Below the pieces are notes generated by a model that made no database searches, was not told the DNA's origin, and was given only the letters and a program-made list of their open reading frames with translations. Position numbers and translations under genes: made by a program. A stretch of 64,000 bases of DNA, taken from positions 434,001-498,000 of the forward strand of contig CAVZHY010000007.1 in assembly GCA_963775235.1 (NCBI GenBank), read 5' to 3'. The stretch is from JBBDMC01 sp963775235. Lineage in GTDB: Bacteria; Pseudomonadota; Alphaproteobacteria; Rhizobiales; Kaistiaceae. Every line of letters starts with the position of its first letter. The stretch's first letter is position 1. This document shows positions 44,374 through 54,231 of the stretch, one piece after another.

Positions 44374-45281
44374 GCGGCGCGCCCGGCCGTGGCGAAGCCG
44401 ACGCTGTTCTGGCGGTCGGCGAGACGCGCGTAGAGCGCCAGCAGCGGCTCGGTCGCCGGACGGTCGGTGCGGTGAAGGAGGAACGTCCAGTCGATCCGGC
44501 GGCAGAGCGTGCTCAGCCGCTCGCGCAGCGCCGCCAGGCGCGCGTGATACTCCTCGCGGTATTGCTCGGCGCGCGAGACGACGTGCCGGAGCCCGGTCTC
44601 GGGGTCCTGGAACTCGGTGCGGCCAGCGTATGGGAACGTTTCCTCGATCGGATCGATCACCTGGACGAGATGGGCGCGCGCGCCGGCCCGCACGATCGCG
44701 TCGAGAACCTGCTCCAGTTCAAGGATCGGATCGAGAAAGTCGCCGATCAGGACCAGGTCGGAGAAGCGCTTGAGCGGATGGGTGTCGGGCATCGCGGGGC
44801 GCTTGGCCGCCTCCGGCAGGAATGTCGCCAGCCGCTCGGCGGCGTTGCGCGCCAGGATCGGACTGGTGACGCCGGGCAGGCCGATGCGCTCGCCGGCGCC
44901 GGCGAGCAACTCGGCCAGCGCAAGCAGGATCACCATCGCCCGATGACGCTTGGTGACCGGCGCCAGCCGCGAGCGGAAGTCCATGGATGCCGACAGGTCG
45001 GACCACAGCCAAACCGTATGGGATGCCTCCCATTCCTTCTCGCGAACGTAGAGATGGTCGTCGCGGGCCGAGCGGCGCCAATCGATGGAGGCGGCCGACT
45101 CGCCCGGAACAAACGGTCGAAACTGCCAAAAGGTTTCACCGCGGCCGGCAGTGCGCCGCCCATGCCACCCGGCGAGCACGGTCGTGGCGACCCGATGCGC
45201 CTCGATCAGGAGGTCGGGCAGACCGGCCGCGATTCCCTTGGCTTCGATAAGCTCCCTGGTGGCGGGGCCAGTGCGATCCAT
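44370..45281 (-). CDS. DUF58 domain protein of the moxR operon
   Basis: A 303-residue protein with no frame breaks. The DUF58 block is GRGETFWQFRPFVPGESAAS then IDWRRSARDDHLYVREKEWE, about residues 45-85, and a VWA-like part follows with WLWSDLSASMDF (a MIDAS-like DxSxS). It starts at the ATG at 45281, nine bases after the MoxR stop region, and its stop overlaps the next start. DUF58 proteins occur with MoxR ATPases and are thought to act as their targets or partners. Confidence 0.82.
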   Translation of the reverse strand: MDRTGPATRELIEAKGIAAGLPDLLIEAHRVATTVLAGWHGRRTAGRGETFWQFRPFVPGESAASIDWRRSARDDHLYVREKEWEASHTVWLWSDLSASMDFRSRLAPVTKRHRAMVILLALAELLAGAGERIGLPGVTSPILARNAAERLATFLPEAAKRPAMPDTHPLKRFSDLVLIGDFLDPILELEQVLDAIVRAGARAHLVQVIDPIEETFPYAGRTEFQDPETGLRHVVSRAEQYREEYHARLAALRERLSTLCRRIDWTFLLHRTDRPATEPLLALYARLADRQNSVGFATAGRAA

Positions 45282-45289
45282 GTGGGCGG

Positions 45290-46305
45290 CTATCCGATGC
45301 GCGCCTTCAACTGCGCGACCACGTCGCGCACGGTCAGGCCATCCGCGCGGGCGGCGAAACCAAGCGCCATGCGATGCTGGAGCACCGGCTCGGCGAGGGC
45401 GAGGACATCGTCGAGCGAAGGCGCGTAGCGCCCGTCGATCAGGGCGCGGGCGCGGCAGGCCAGCATCAGCGCCTGGCTGGCGCGCGGGCCGGGTCCCCAG
45501 GCGATCGCCGCCGCCAGTTTCGGCTCCGGATTGTTGTCGGGGCGGGCCGAGCGCACCAGTTCGAGGATCCCCTCGACCACCGATTCGCCGACCGGCATCC
45601 GCCGGACCAACCGCTGGATGCCGCGCAGGCGCTCGGCGTCGAGCACGTTCTCGGCGCGCGCTTCGCTCGATCCCGGTGGTCTCGAACAGCATGCGGCGCT
45701 CGGCGGCGAGGTCGGGATAGACCACGTCGATCTGCAGCAGGAAGCGGTCGAGCTGGGCCTCCGGCAGCGGATAGGTACCCTCCTGCTCCAGCGGGTTCTG
45801 GGTCGCCAGCACGTGGAACGGGCGCGGCAGATCGTGGCCGACGCCGGCAACGGTGACGTGATACTCCTGCATCGACTGGAGCAGAGCGGACTGGGTGCGA
45901 GGGCTGGCGCGGTTGATCTCGTCGGCCATGAGAAGCTGGGCGAAGACCGGGCCGGGAACGAAGCGGAAGCTGCGGGTGCCGTCGGCCGACTGGTCCATCA
46001 CCTCCGAACCGGTAATGTCCGATGGCATCAGGTCCGGGGTGAACTGGACGCGGCGCTCGGAGAGCCCAAGGACGATGCCCAGCGTTTCGACCAGCTTGGT
46101 CTTGGCGAGACCGGGAACGCCGATCAAGCAGCCCGTGGCCGCCGGCGAGGATGGTGATCAGCGCGCGCTCGACCACCAACTCCTGGCCATAGATGACCTT
46201 GCCGATGGCGGCGCGAGCGGCGGCGATCTCCGCGACCGCGGCATCGGTTTCGGCGATGACACGGTCGGCATCGGGGAGGGCGGGTTGCGGATTCAGGGCG
46301 CTCAT
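45290..46305 (-). CDS. MoxR-family AAA ATPase (two frameshifts)
   Basis: The protein is recovered from three pieces. The first is MSALNPQPALPDADRVIAET to AGGHGLL. After a break near 46,130 it goes on as IGVPGLAKTKLVETLG (Walker A), LLMADEINRASPRTQSALLQ (Walker B), ATQNPLEQEGTYPLPEAQLD. After a break near 45,665 the last piece is EARAENVLDAERLRGIQRLV to the end. Both breaks are repaired by taking out one base. MoxR ATPases act as chaperones for partner proteins. It is the first gene of a four-gene minus-strand operon. Confidence 0.83.
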
Positions 46306-46615
46306 CAGGCAGATATGTCCTCATCGCGATGGCAGGCAAAGGCGAACCGTACAGGACTCGCCCATCGCAGAATTGTTGCACGCCCCTTCACGCCGCAATA
46401 GGGAATTGTGCGGGCGCCGGAGAAGAGCGAAAAGACGATCCAAGCGATCATCTGATTCAACAAGCAAGGCGAAACCGTGGCCGTCTTTCGGTTTTGGGGC
46501 GGGTCGACGATGCCTGCAACCAACACCGGGGGAAGGCATCTCAAGACCATCACCGCATTGTGAACCTCTCACAGCCAACGGGCGGGGCACCAGATTGAAA
46601 GAGTCGAAGGTCGAA
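46306..46615. other. Intergenic region between moxR and the Nudix gene
   Basis: About 310 bases between divergent genes. I see no gene, repeat or RNA with support; an 82-codon minus-strand frame here has no family signal. The region should contain both promoters. Confidence 0.5.
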
Positions 46616-47233
46616 ATGTCGCGGTTTGCCCCCGAGCCGTTTTTCGCGCGGGCGGCGGAGCGGTTGAGGCGGGTCCCGTCGTTCGACCAGGCCGGCGGCG
46701 ACCACCAGCTCAATCCCGAGTTCGCCGGGGCTGTGAGCGCCTACCTGGATGCGGCGGTCCTGGTACCGGTGGTGGCGCGGATGGCAGAGGCCGGCGTGCT
46801 GCTGACGCAGCGGACCCAAACCCTCACCAACCACGCCGGGCAGATCGCCTTTCCCGGCGGCAAGATCGACCCGGCGGACGCGGGTCCGGCGGCAGCAGCT
46901 TTGCGTGAGGCCGAGGAAGAAATCGGCCTCGATCCGGCGACGGTCGAAATCGTCGGGTATCTCGACCCCTACCTCACCCGCACCGGGTTCCGTGTTATGC
47001 CGGTCGTGGGCCGCGTCGAACCGGGGGGCACCTTCACGCTCAATCGCCACGAGGTGGACGAACTGTTCGAGGTGCCGCTGTCGGTGCTGATGACGCCCGC
47101 CAATCACAACCGCCGCAGCCGTGTGTTGAACGGGCGCACGCGATATTTCTACGAAATCCCGTTCGATGGGCGCATCATCTGGGGCGCCACGGCGGGAATC
47201 ATCAGGAACTGGTACGAGAGCATGTTCGGCTGA
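46616..47233 (+). CDS. CoA pyrophosphatase-type Nudix hydrolase
   Basis: A 205-residue Nudix protein of the CoA diphosphatase group. The NuCoA-type motif HAGQIAFPGGKIDPAD precedes the Nudix box ALREAEEEIGLDP at about 85-110. Members split CoA into 4'-phosphopantetheine and 3',5'-ADP. The ATG at 46616 (MSRFAPEPFF) is chosen. It overlaps by one base with the DUF6111 gene, so both are cotranscribed. Confidence 0.87.
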   Translation: MSRFAPEPFFARAAERLRRVPSFDQAGGDHQLNPEFAGAVSAYLDAAVLVPVVARMAEAGVLLTQRTQTLTNHAGQIAFPGGKIDPADAGPAAAALREAEEEIGLDPATVEIVGYLDPYLTRTGFRVMPVVGRVEPGGTFTLNRHEVDELFEVPLSVLMTPANHNRRSRVLNGRTRYFYEIPFDGRIIWGATAGIIRNWYESMFG

Positions 47234-47517
47234 TGGTGCGCTTCGCCTTCCTCGACGCCGTGTTGTTCCTGGTGCCGTTCGCCGCCTATGCCGGCTGGCT
47301 GGTGTTGGCGCGGGGCAGTCTCAGCAAAGCCGAGGATTGGCAGGGGCGCACGATTGCGTTCCTGGCGATAGCCGGCGCCGGGTTGCTGCTGGCGGCGCTC
47401 GCTGTCTTCACGACGTACAAGGTCAACCCGCCCGGTGGCACGTATGTCCCGGCGCATATCGAAAACGGTCACCTGGTTCCCGGCCACATCGAGGCCGGTC
47501 CGGACAATCCGGGCTGA
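47233..47517 (+). CDS. DUF6111-like small membrane protein
   Basis: A 94-residue protein with two hydrophobic helices (FLDAVLFLVPFAAYAGWLVL and TIAFLAIAGAGLLLAALAVF) and a hydrophilic end with PPGGTYVPAHIENGHLVPG. This matches the DUF6111 family found after CoA Nudix genes in Alphaproteobacteria. It begins on the last base of the preceding stop codon. The function is unknown. It is convergent with the adenylate cyclase gene. Confidence 0.8.
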   Translation: MVRFAFLDAVLFLVPFAAYAGWLVLARGSLSKAEDWQGRTIAFLAIAGAGLLLAALAVFTTYKVNPPGGTYVPAHIENGHLVPGHIEAGPDNPG

Positions 47518-47528
47518 GCCGCCGCCGC

Positions 47529-49310
47529 TCAGGCGTGCAGGCCGGCCTTCGCCAATCCCTCGGCAATGCGCCGGGCCTTGGCGGGATCGCGGAAGGGCAG
47601 GCGGGCGAGGTGGACGTCGACGGAATAGTTCGGATTGATCTCCACCAGCTCGCGCCAGACCCGGCGGGCCTCTTCGACCCGGCCGAGATGACCGAGGGCT
47701 GCGGCGAGCAGGCTACGGGAGAGGTCCGTCTCCGGCGTCAGCAGGATCCGCTCGCGGAAGTGCGCGGCAGCGGTCTCGTAGTTCCCGGCCACCAGGTAGG
47801 CCAAGCCGAGGAAGTGCATGTACTGGCTGGCGTCCACCGGATCGAGGCGTATGGCGCGCTCGATGTCGGGGATTCCGGCATTCGGGTCGCCGGCAAAGAT
47901 TTGCACGGCGCCGCGCGAGTTGAAGGCGGCAGCATAGTTGGGGCTCAGTTCCAGCGCCTTGTCGATGGCCGCCTTGGAACGGTCGTAGTCACGGCTGAAC
48001 CCCGCTGTCATCGACAGCACGTACCGGGCGTAGGAATCATCGGGAGCAAGCTCGACCGCCTTCGTGGCGAGTTCGTCCGCGCGGCGGAGCGTGGCGGGGA
48101 GATCGGGCAGCCAAGCGTTGTTGTAGGCCAGACCGAACGCCAGCGCGAGGCCGGCATACGCCGGACCGTAGTTGGGATCCCGCTCGATGGCGCGCTCCAG
48201 CAGGACACGCGCCTGCTCGAAGATCTCGCGGGTCTTGTGGCTGCCGGACATCACCTCGCGCCCGCGCAGGAACAGGTCGTGAGCCTCGACACTTTCGGTG
48301 GCGTTGTCGGCGATGCGTTGTTTCTCGCCGGGTGTCAGCGTCACCTTGAGAGCAGCGACGATGCGCTGGGTGACGTCGTCCTGGACTTCGAAGATATCGG
48401 TGAGGTCGCGGTCGTAGCGCTCCGCCCACAGGTGGTTGCCGGTTTCGGCGTCGATGAGCTGGGCGGTGATCCTGACCCGGTTGCCGGCGCGCCGGATCGA
48501 CCCTTCCAGCACCGATTTGACGCCGAGTTCGCGCCCGACGGTGCGGATGTCGAAGGACTTGCCCTTGTAGACGAAGCTCGAATTGCGGGCGATGACGGCA
48601 AGGCCGCCGACCTTGGACAAGTCGGTGATGATGTCCTCGGTGATGCCGTCGGAGAAATATTCCTGCTCGGGATCGCCGGACATGTTGTTGAAGGGCACCA
48701 CGGCGATCGACGGCTGCTCGCCACGCGCCGGCTGCGGCCTCGTCGTCGGGGTGGACGGTGGCCCGGACGGTTTCGCCACCGGATCGTTGTCCGGGTGCCA
48801 CTTCCACACGCGGATCGGCCGCTCGATATTCTTGACCGTCACCTCGCCGCCGTCGCGCAGCCTGACGTTGATGCGGCTGCCGACGCTTTCGTTGACGATC
48901 GAGGCAACGCAGATGCCGCCCGGTTCCGCCAGCGGTTCCAGTCGCGCGGCGACGTTGACCCCGTCGCCGTAGATGTCGTCGCCGTCGATGATGATGTCGC
49001 CGAGATTGACCCCGATCCTGAGCACGATGTCACGGGCGCCGGGTTGCGCCCGCGCACGGACCGCCCGCTGCACGGCGAGGGCACAATTGACCGCGTCGAC
49101 GACGCTCGAAAACTCCACCAGCGTGCCGTCGCCTATCAGCTTGACGACGCGGCCGCCATGCTCGGCGACGGTGGGGTCGAAGACCGTCTCGCGGTGGCGC
49201 TTGAGTGCGGCCAGGGTACCGGCCTCGTCGGCGCCCATCATGAGGGAATAGCCGACCACATCGGCCGCCAAAATCGCCGCAAGCCGCCGGTTGGTGTGGG
49301 TTTCCGCCAT
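47529..49310 (-). CDS. Class III adenylate cyclase with TolB-like and TPR domains
   Basis: A 593-residue cytoplasmic protein. Residues 1-170 are a class III nucleotide cyclase domain: AAILAADVVGYSLMMGADEA with the metal-binding Asp, a second metal site in LIGDGTLVEF, and NVAARLEPLAEPGG near the catalytic end. Residues about 195-310 are a TolB-like part (PSIAVVPFNNMSGDPEQEYF). About 350-590 are TPR repeats. This layout is common in rhizobial cyclases. It may make cAMP, with regulation by the C-terminal part. It seems monocistronic. Confidence 0.9.
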   Translation of the reverse strand: MAETHTNRRLAAILAADVVGYSLMMGADEAGTLAALKRHRETVFDPTVAEHGGRVVKLIGDGTLVEFSSVVDAVNCALAVQRAVRARAQPGARDIVLRIGVNLGDIIIDGDDIYGDGVNVAARLEPLAEPGGICVASIVNESVGSRINVRLRDGGEVTVKNIERPIRVWKWHPDNDPVAKPSGPPSTPTTRPQPARGEQPSIAVVPFNNMSGDPEQEYFSDGITEDIITDLSKVGGLAVIARNSSFVYKGKSFDIRTVGRELGVKSVLEGSIRRAGNRVRITAQLIDAETGNHLWAERYDRDLTDIFEVQDDVTQRIVAALKVTLTPGEKQRIADNATESVEAHDLFLRGREVMSGSHKTREIFEQARVLLERAIERDPNYGPAYAGLALAFGLAYNNAWLPDLPATLRRADELATKAVELAPDDSYARYVLSMTAGFSRDYDRSKAAIDKALELSPNYAAAFNSRGAVQIFAGDPNAGIPDIERAIRLDPVDASQYMHFLGLAYLVAGNYETAAAHFRERILLTPETDLSRSLLAAALGHLGRVEEARRVWRELVEINPNYSVDVHLARLPFRDPAKARRIAEGLAKAGLHA

Positions 49311-49427
49311 GACGGATAGGTAGTGTAATTCTGGGGCCGGCGCCAGCGGTGTGCGGGGCGCTTAAAGCCGGGCGGCGAATCTGCGACGATCGCCGGCCAT
49401 GATGCAAGCCCGACGGGCGGGGACAGG

Positions 49428-50672
49428 ATGAGTGAACAGGCGCCAGGAATTGCAGGTGCCGCGTGGCTGGCGGCGCCGGCGGTGCGCCGCGTCTTCGCCG
49501 TGCTGACAGGCGGCGGCGAGGAGGCCCGCGTCGTCGGCGGTGCGGTGCGCAACGCGCTCATGGGCCTGCCGGTGGGCGAGATCGATTTCGGCACCACCGC
49601 CACCCCGGCAACGGTCGCTGCCCGTGCCGGCGCTGCCGGCATCAAGGTGGCACCGACCGGGGTCGCGCACGGCACGCTGACGCTGATCGTGGGCGGGCGT
49701 CCGTTCGAGGTGACGACGCTGCGCGAGGACATCGAGACCGACGGGCGCCACGCGGTCGTCCGCTTCGGCTCCGACTGGGAGGCGGATGCACGCCGCCGCG
49801 ACTTCACGGTCAACGCGCTCTCCGTCGATGCCGACGGTACCGTTTACGATCCGGTCGGGGGATACGGCGACATCCGCGCCCGGCGCATTCGCTTCATCGG
49901 CGATCCCGACCGGCGGATCGCCGAAGACCGGCTGCGCATTCTGCGCTTCTTCCGTTTCCACGCCGACTACGGCAAGGGCGAGATCGACGTCGACGGGCTT
50001 GCGGCGGTGACGCGCGCGCGCGACGGCCTGCGCGACCTGTCGGCGGAACGCATCGGCCAGGAGATGCGCCGGCTGGTGGTGGCGGCACGGGCGGTCGAGG
50101 CGGTCACGCTGATGCAGGAGGCCGGCATCCTGCCGATCGTGCTCGCCGGCATCGGCTACCTCGCGGCATTCGCGCGTCTCGTCCGGTTTGAGGCGGCGGT
50201 GGGGTCCGCTCCCGCCGCGCCGCTGAGGCTCGCGGCGCTGGCTTGCCGTATCGAGGAAGATGTGCAGCGCGTCACCGAGCGTCTGCGGCTTTCCAACGCC
50301 GAACGCGACCGCATGTCGAAGGCGCTCGTTGCCGCGGGGGACCTGATGCCGCCGCCGGACCGTCGCGGTGCGCGTCGGCTGCTCTATCGGCACCGCGAGG
50401 AAGCATATCGGGACGGCGTAGCGCTCGCCTTCGCCTGGGGCGAGGCGGCGGTGGCAGATCCGGCATGGCGGGCCTTGGCGGACCTTCCCGCCCAGTGGAC
50501 GGCGCCGACGTTCCCGCTCGGCGGCCGCGACGTGGTGGCAGCGGGGCGCCGGCCGGGGCCCGGCGTCGGTGCGATGCTGGCCGCTGTGGAAGCGTGGTGG
50601 ATCGAGCAGGATTTCGCTCCCGACGAGGCCCAGCTTCGCCGGCGGCTGCAACAGGTCATGGCGGAGCAGTGA
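49428..50672 (+). CDS. CCA tRNA nucleotidyltransferase
   Basis: A 414-residue class II nucleotidyltransferase. The head domain has VVGGAVRNALMGLPVGEIDF then GTTATP, and RRRDFTVNALSVDADGTVYD then PVGG. Usual members have Asp-x-Asp for metal binding where this protein has Glu-Ile-Asp; the first acid is thus a glutamate. The RNA-binding helical part follows (RILRFFRFHADYGKGEIDVD). The enzyme adds or repairs CCA at tRNA 3' ends. The ATG at 49428 has GGGGACAGG upstream. It is convergent with hemF. Confidence 0.88.
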   Translation: MSEQAPGIAGAAWLAAPAVRRVFAVLTGGGEEARVVGGAVRNALMGLPVGEIDFGTTATPATVAARAGAAGIKVAPTGVAHGTLTLIVGGRPFEVTTLREDIETDGRHAVVRFGSDWEADARRRDFTVNALSVDADGTVYDPVGGYGDIRARRIRFIGDPDRRIAEDRLRILRFFRFHADYGKGEIDVDGLAAVTRARDGLRDLSAERIGQEMRRLVVAARAVEAVTLMQEAGILPIVLAGIGYLAAFARLVRFEAAVGSAPAAPLRLAALACRIEEDVQRVTERLRLSNAERDRMSKALVAAGDLMPPPDRRGARRLLYRHREEAYRDGVALAFAWGEAAVADPAWRALADLPAQWTAPTFPLGGRDVVAAGRRPGPGVGAMLAAVEAWWIEQDFAPDEAQLRRRLQQVMAEQ

Positions 50673-50684
50673 ACGGGCGCTGGC

Positions 50685-51572
50685 CTACGGCCACTTCACC
50701 AGCGGCGGCATGGACGACAGGATCGAGGCGACGTTGCCGCCGGTCTTGAGGCCGAACACGGTGCCGCGGTCGTAGATCAGGTTGAACTCGACGTAGCGGC
50801 CGCGGCGGACGAGCTGCTCGTCACGTTCGGCTTCGCTCCACGGCTTGGTGAAGTTCCGCTGCACCAGCTTCGGATAGATGTCGTGGAATGCGAGGCCGAC
50901 GTCGCGGGTGAAGGCGAAGTCCGCCTCCCAGTCGCCGGAGTTCAGCCAGTCGTAGAAAATGCCGCCGATGCCGCGCGGCTCGTTCCGGTGCTTGAGAAAG
51001 AAATAGTCGTCGCACCATTTCTTGTAGCGGGCGTAGTCGGCGACCGCATGGGCGTCGCAGGCGGCTTGCATGGCGGCGTGGAAGTCGACCGCGTCGGGGT
51101 CGTCCTGTGTGCGGCGGGCGGCGAGCACCGGGGTGAGGTCGGCACCGCCGCCGAACCACTGGCGCGACGTCACCACCATGCGGGTGTTCATGTGGACGGC
51201 GGGCACGTGCGGATTCCACAGGTGGGCGATGAGCGAGATGCCGCCCGCCCAGAATCGCGGGTCTTCCTCGGCGCCGGGGATGTCCTTGCGGAACTCCGGC
51301 GCAAACTCGCCGTGGACGGTTGAGATGTGGACGCCGACTTTCTCGAAGACGCGGCCCTTCATCATCGCCATGACGCCGCCGCCGCCATCCCCACCGGAAT
51401 GGTCGGTACGTTTCCACGGCGTCCGCTCGAAACGTCCCACCGGTTTGTCGGCGCCGGGGGCGTCGGCGGGCAGGTCGTCCTCGATCGCCTCGAAGGCGGC
51501 GGTGATCCGGTCGCGCAGTTCGGCGAACCAGGCGGCGGCGCGGGCTTTCTTTTCTTCCATCGGATCGGGCAT
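50685..51572 (-). CDS. hemF: Oxygen-dependent coproporphyrinogen III oxidase
   Basis: A 295-residue HemF. Family blocks: TGMV-less start, GGVMAMMKGRVFEKVGVHIS, WFGGGADLTPVL, CDDYFFLKHRNEPRGIGGIF, and the signature RGRYVEFNLIYDRGTVFGLK near the C-terminus. It carries out oxidative decarboxylation of coproporphyrinogen III to protoporphyrinogen IX in heme synthesis. I use the ATG at 51572 (MPDPMEEKKA); an ATG at 51560 also fits. It lies next to trmL, divergent from nothing nearby and convergent with the CCA gene. Confidence 0.92.
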   Translation of the reverse strand: MPDPMEEKKARAAAWFAELRDRITAAFEAIEDDLPADAPGADKPVGRFERTPWKRTDHSGGDGGGGVMAMMKGRVFEKVGVHISTVHGEFAPEFRKDIPGAEEDPRFWAGGISLIAHLWNPHVPAVHMNTRMVVTSRQWFGGGADLTPVLAARRTQDDPDAVDFHAAMQAACDAHAVADYARYKKWCDDYFFLKHRNEPRGIGGIFYDWLNSGDWEADFAFTRDVGLAFHDIYPKLVQRNFTKPWSEAERDEQLVRRGRYVEFNLIYDRGTVFGLKTGGNVASILSSMPPLVKWP

Positions 51573-51662
51573 GGCGTGGGTGGATGCTGGGTGACTTCGG
51601 TCGACGGCAATGCCCTGCCGTTCGCGCTTTGGCAAGTGCGCCGCGTTGCGGTCACGACGTGT

Positions 51663-52132
51663 CTATGGCGCCGGCGGAAATCCGTCCGTCTGCCTGAGCG
51701 CCTCGCCGAGCGCCATGGCGGCGGCGACGGCCACGTTGAGTGAGCGCAGGCCGGCTTCATCGGGATCGACCAGGCGGGCGTCGGCGCATGGTGGATCGGT
51801 TTCCGGGACGCCGGCGCTCTCGCGGCCAAGAAGGATGATGTCGTCCGCGGCGAAGGCGAACGCGGTATAGGGGAGGGCGGCGCGCGTGGTCATCAGAATC
51901 AGGCGTCCGCCAGCTGTCGGCCCGCGCCGCCTCGAAGCCCGGCCAGTCGACGTGGCGGACGATGTCGGCGAGGGTGAGGTAGTCCATGCCCGCCCGGCGG
52001 AGCGCCCGGTCCGAAAGGTCGAAGCCGGTCGGGCCCGATGACGTGGACCGTCACGCCCAGGCAGGCGGCGAGCCGCAGGATCGTGCCGGTATTCTGCGGG
52101 ATGTCCGGTTCGAAGAGGGCGAGGGCAACCAT
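51663..52132 (-). CDS. trmL: tRNA (cytidine(34)-2'-O)-methyltransferase (frameshifted)
   Basis: A SPOUT methyltransferase read in three pieces: MVALALFEPDIPQNTGTILR to HVIGP, then FDLSDRALRRAGMDYLTLAD after a break near 52,027, then ILMTTRAALPYTAFAFAADD with LGRESAGVP after a break near 51,910. Both breaks disappear if a single base is removed. The final part contains the knot motifs LLGRESAGVPE and LNVAVAAAMALGEALRQ. It methylates the wobble base of tRNA-Leu. It starts opposite to the ABC exporter gene. Confidence 0.83.
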
Positions 52133-52237
52133 CGGCTTCCCTTCGGCCGCCAGGCGCGGCTTGCCGATGGCGCCCTGCGGCAACATCTGCTAGTTGGGCG
52201 GAAACTGCCCCGAGCGGGCGTGAAGGCGAAGATCTGG

Positions 52238-54091
52238 ATGGCCTGGTACGAAAAACTGATCGATCCGCTGCCGGACGACCCGGTGGTCCGCCCGCCCGAC
52301 ACGGTGTGGGCGTTCTACCTCCATTTCATCAAGCCGGTGAAATGGCTGATTCTCGCCGTTATGGTGCTGTCGCTCGCGGGCTCGCTGATCGAGATGGGTC
52401 TGTTCGTCTTCATCGGCTGGCTGGTCGACTGGGTCAACCAGACGCCGCGGGACGCCTTCTTCGCCGAGCATGGCTGGCAGCTCGCGGTGATGGGCGTCAT
52501 CGTCCTGTTCATACGGCCGATCATCGCGATCCTGTCGCGCAGCTTCAACAACCTGGCGCTGGTGCCGGGCCTCCAGAACCGCGTGCGCTGGGCGAGCTAC
52601 CGCTATGTGGTGCGCCAGAGCGTCACGTTCTTCCAGAACGACTTCGCCGGCCGCATCGCCCAGAAAGTGCTGCAGACCGGGCCGGCGGTGCGGGACACGG
52701 TGGGGAGCACGATCGACAGCCTGTGGACGTTCGTCGTCTACGTCGCGGGCATGTTTTACCTGTTCGGACGGCTTGACCTCCTGCTCATCATCCCGGTGGC
52801 GGTGTGGGGCGGTGGCCTACGGAATAACCGCCTACAAGCTGATCCCGCCGGTCAAGAAGCGCTCCGCGGCGCAGGCGGAGGCGGCTTCGGTGCTGTCGGG
52901 ACGCGTCGTCAATTCCTACACCAACATCCAGTCGGTGAAGCTCTTCGGCCGCGTCGACCGCGAGGACAATTTCGTGCGCGAGGGCTTCCGTGGGCACGTC
53001 AAGGCCTACCGGGACTTCGCCGGGTGGAACGCGACCATGATGGTGACGCTGACGACGCTCAACGGCGGCCTGATCACCGCCATCGGCGGATTGTCCGTGT
53101 ACCTGTGGTCCAAGGGGATCGTCACGGCCGGCGGCATCGCCATGGCGACCTCGCTGGTCATCCGCCTCAACCAGATGTCGAACTTCATCCTCAGGAACAT
53201 CGCCGGCCTGTTCGAGGACGTCGGGCTGGTGCAGAACGGTATCCAGACGATCAGCCGGCCGAACGCGATCGTCGACCGTCCGGACGCCAGGCCGCTGGTG
53301 GTCGCGCGGGCGAGATCCAGTTCGACAACGTGCGCTTCCACTACGGGCGCGAGCGCGGGGTCATCGAAAACTTCAACCTGACGGTCAAGCCCGGGCGAGC
53401 GGGTGGGGCTGGTCGGCCGCTCGGGCGCCGGCAAGTCGACGCTGGTCAATCTGCTGTTGCGCTTCTACGACCTGGAGGGCGGACGCATCCTGATCGACGG
53501 TCAGGACATCCGCGACGTCACCCAGGAGAGCCTGCGCGACAACATCGGCATGGTCACCCAGGACACCTCGCTGCTTCACCGCTCTGTGCGCGACAACATC
53601 CGCTACGGCCGGCCGCGAGGCGAGCCAGGAGGAGATCGTCGCCGCCGCCAAGCGCGCCGAGGCGCACGAGTTCATCCTGGGCCTCAAGGACTACAATGGC
53701 CGCACCGGCTACGACGCCCACGTCGGCGAGCGTGGCGTCAAGCTCTCCGGCGGACAGCGCCAGCGTGTCGCCATCGCCCGGCTGATCCTCAAGGACGCGC
53801 CGATCCTGGTGCTGGACGAGGCGACGAGCGCGCTCGATTCGGAAGTGGAGGCGGCGATCCAGGAAAGCCTCTACGCCCTGATGGAGGGGCGCACGGTGAT
53901 CGCCATCGCCCACCGCCTGTCGACGATCGCGGTGCTCGACCGGCTGGTGGTGCTCGACGACGGCCGCATCGTCGAGGTCGGGCACCCATCATGAGCTGCT
54001 GGCGCGCAACGGGCTCTATGCCGCGCTGTGGCACCGCCAGTCGGGCGGCTTCCTCGGCCTCGACGAGCCGCTGCCGGCGGCGGCGGAGTAG
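52238..54091 (+). CDS. ABC exporter, fused permease-ATPase (frameshifted)
   Basis: A protein of about 617 residues in six pieces. The permease part runs from MAWYEKLIDPLPDDPVVRPP through six helices. The ATPase part has Walker A GRSGAGKSTLVNLL, signature KLSGGQRQRVAI, Walker B ILVLDEATSALD and the H-loop AIAHRLST. Breaks near 52,808, 53,307, 53,390, 53,613 and 53,985 are each repaired by one base (mostly one extra G or C). The ATG at 52238 is chosen; a GTG at 52220 is possible. It is an ABCB-type half-transporter; cargo unknown. Confidence 0.82.
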
Positions 54092-54231
54092 CGACCGCGA
54101 CGCCGCCCGCGACAATGTGCGGCGACCGGTGCCCGGCACTGGACATTTCGCGGTTGCGAAGGCTAAACAGTCGCGGCTGACGGGGCACTTCGGCCTCGCG
54201 CCGACTGCCTGAGCCGACAAGGGAATCTATC

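Noticed and set aside
39456..46305. Programmed ribosomal frameshifting
   Set aside because: There are too many breaks at unrelated sequences, without slippery heptamers or a common pattern.
46305..46553. 82-codon minus-strand frame upstream of moxR
   Set aside because: No family signal, no ribosome site, and it covers the expected promoter region of two divergent genes.
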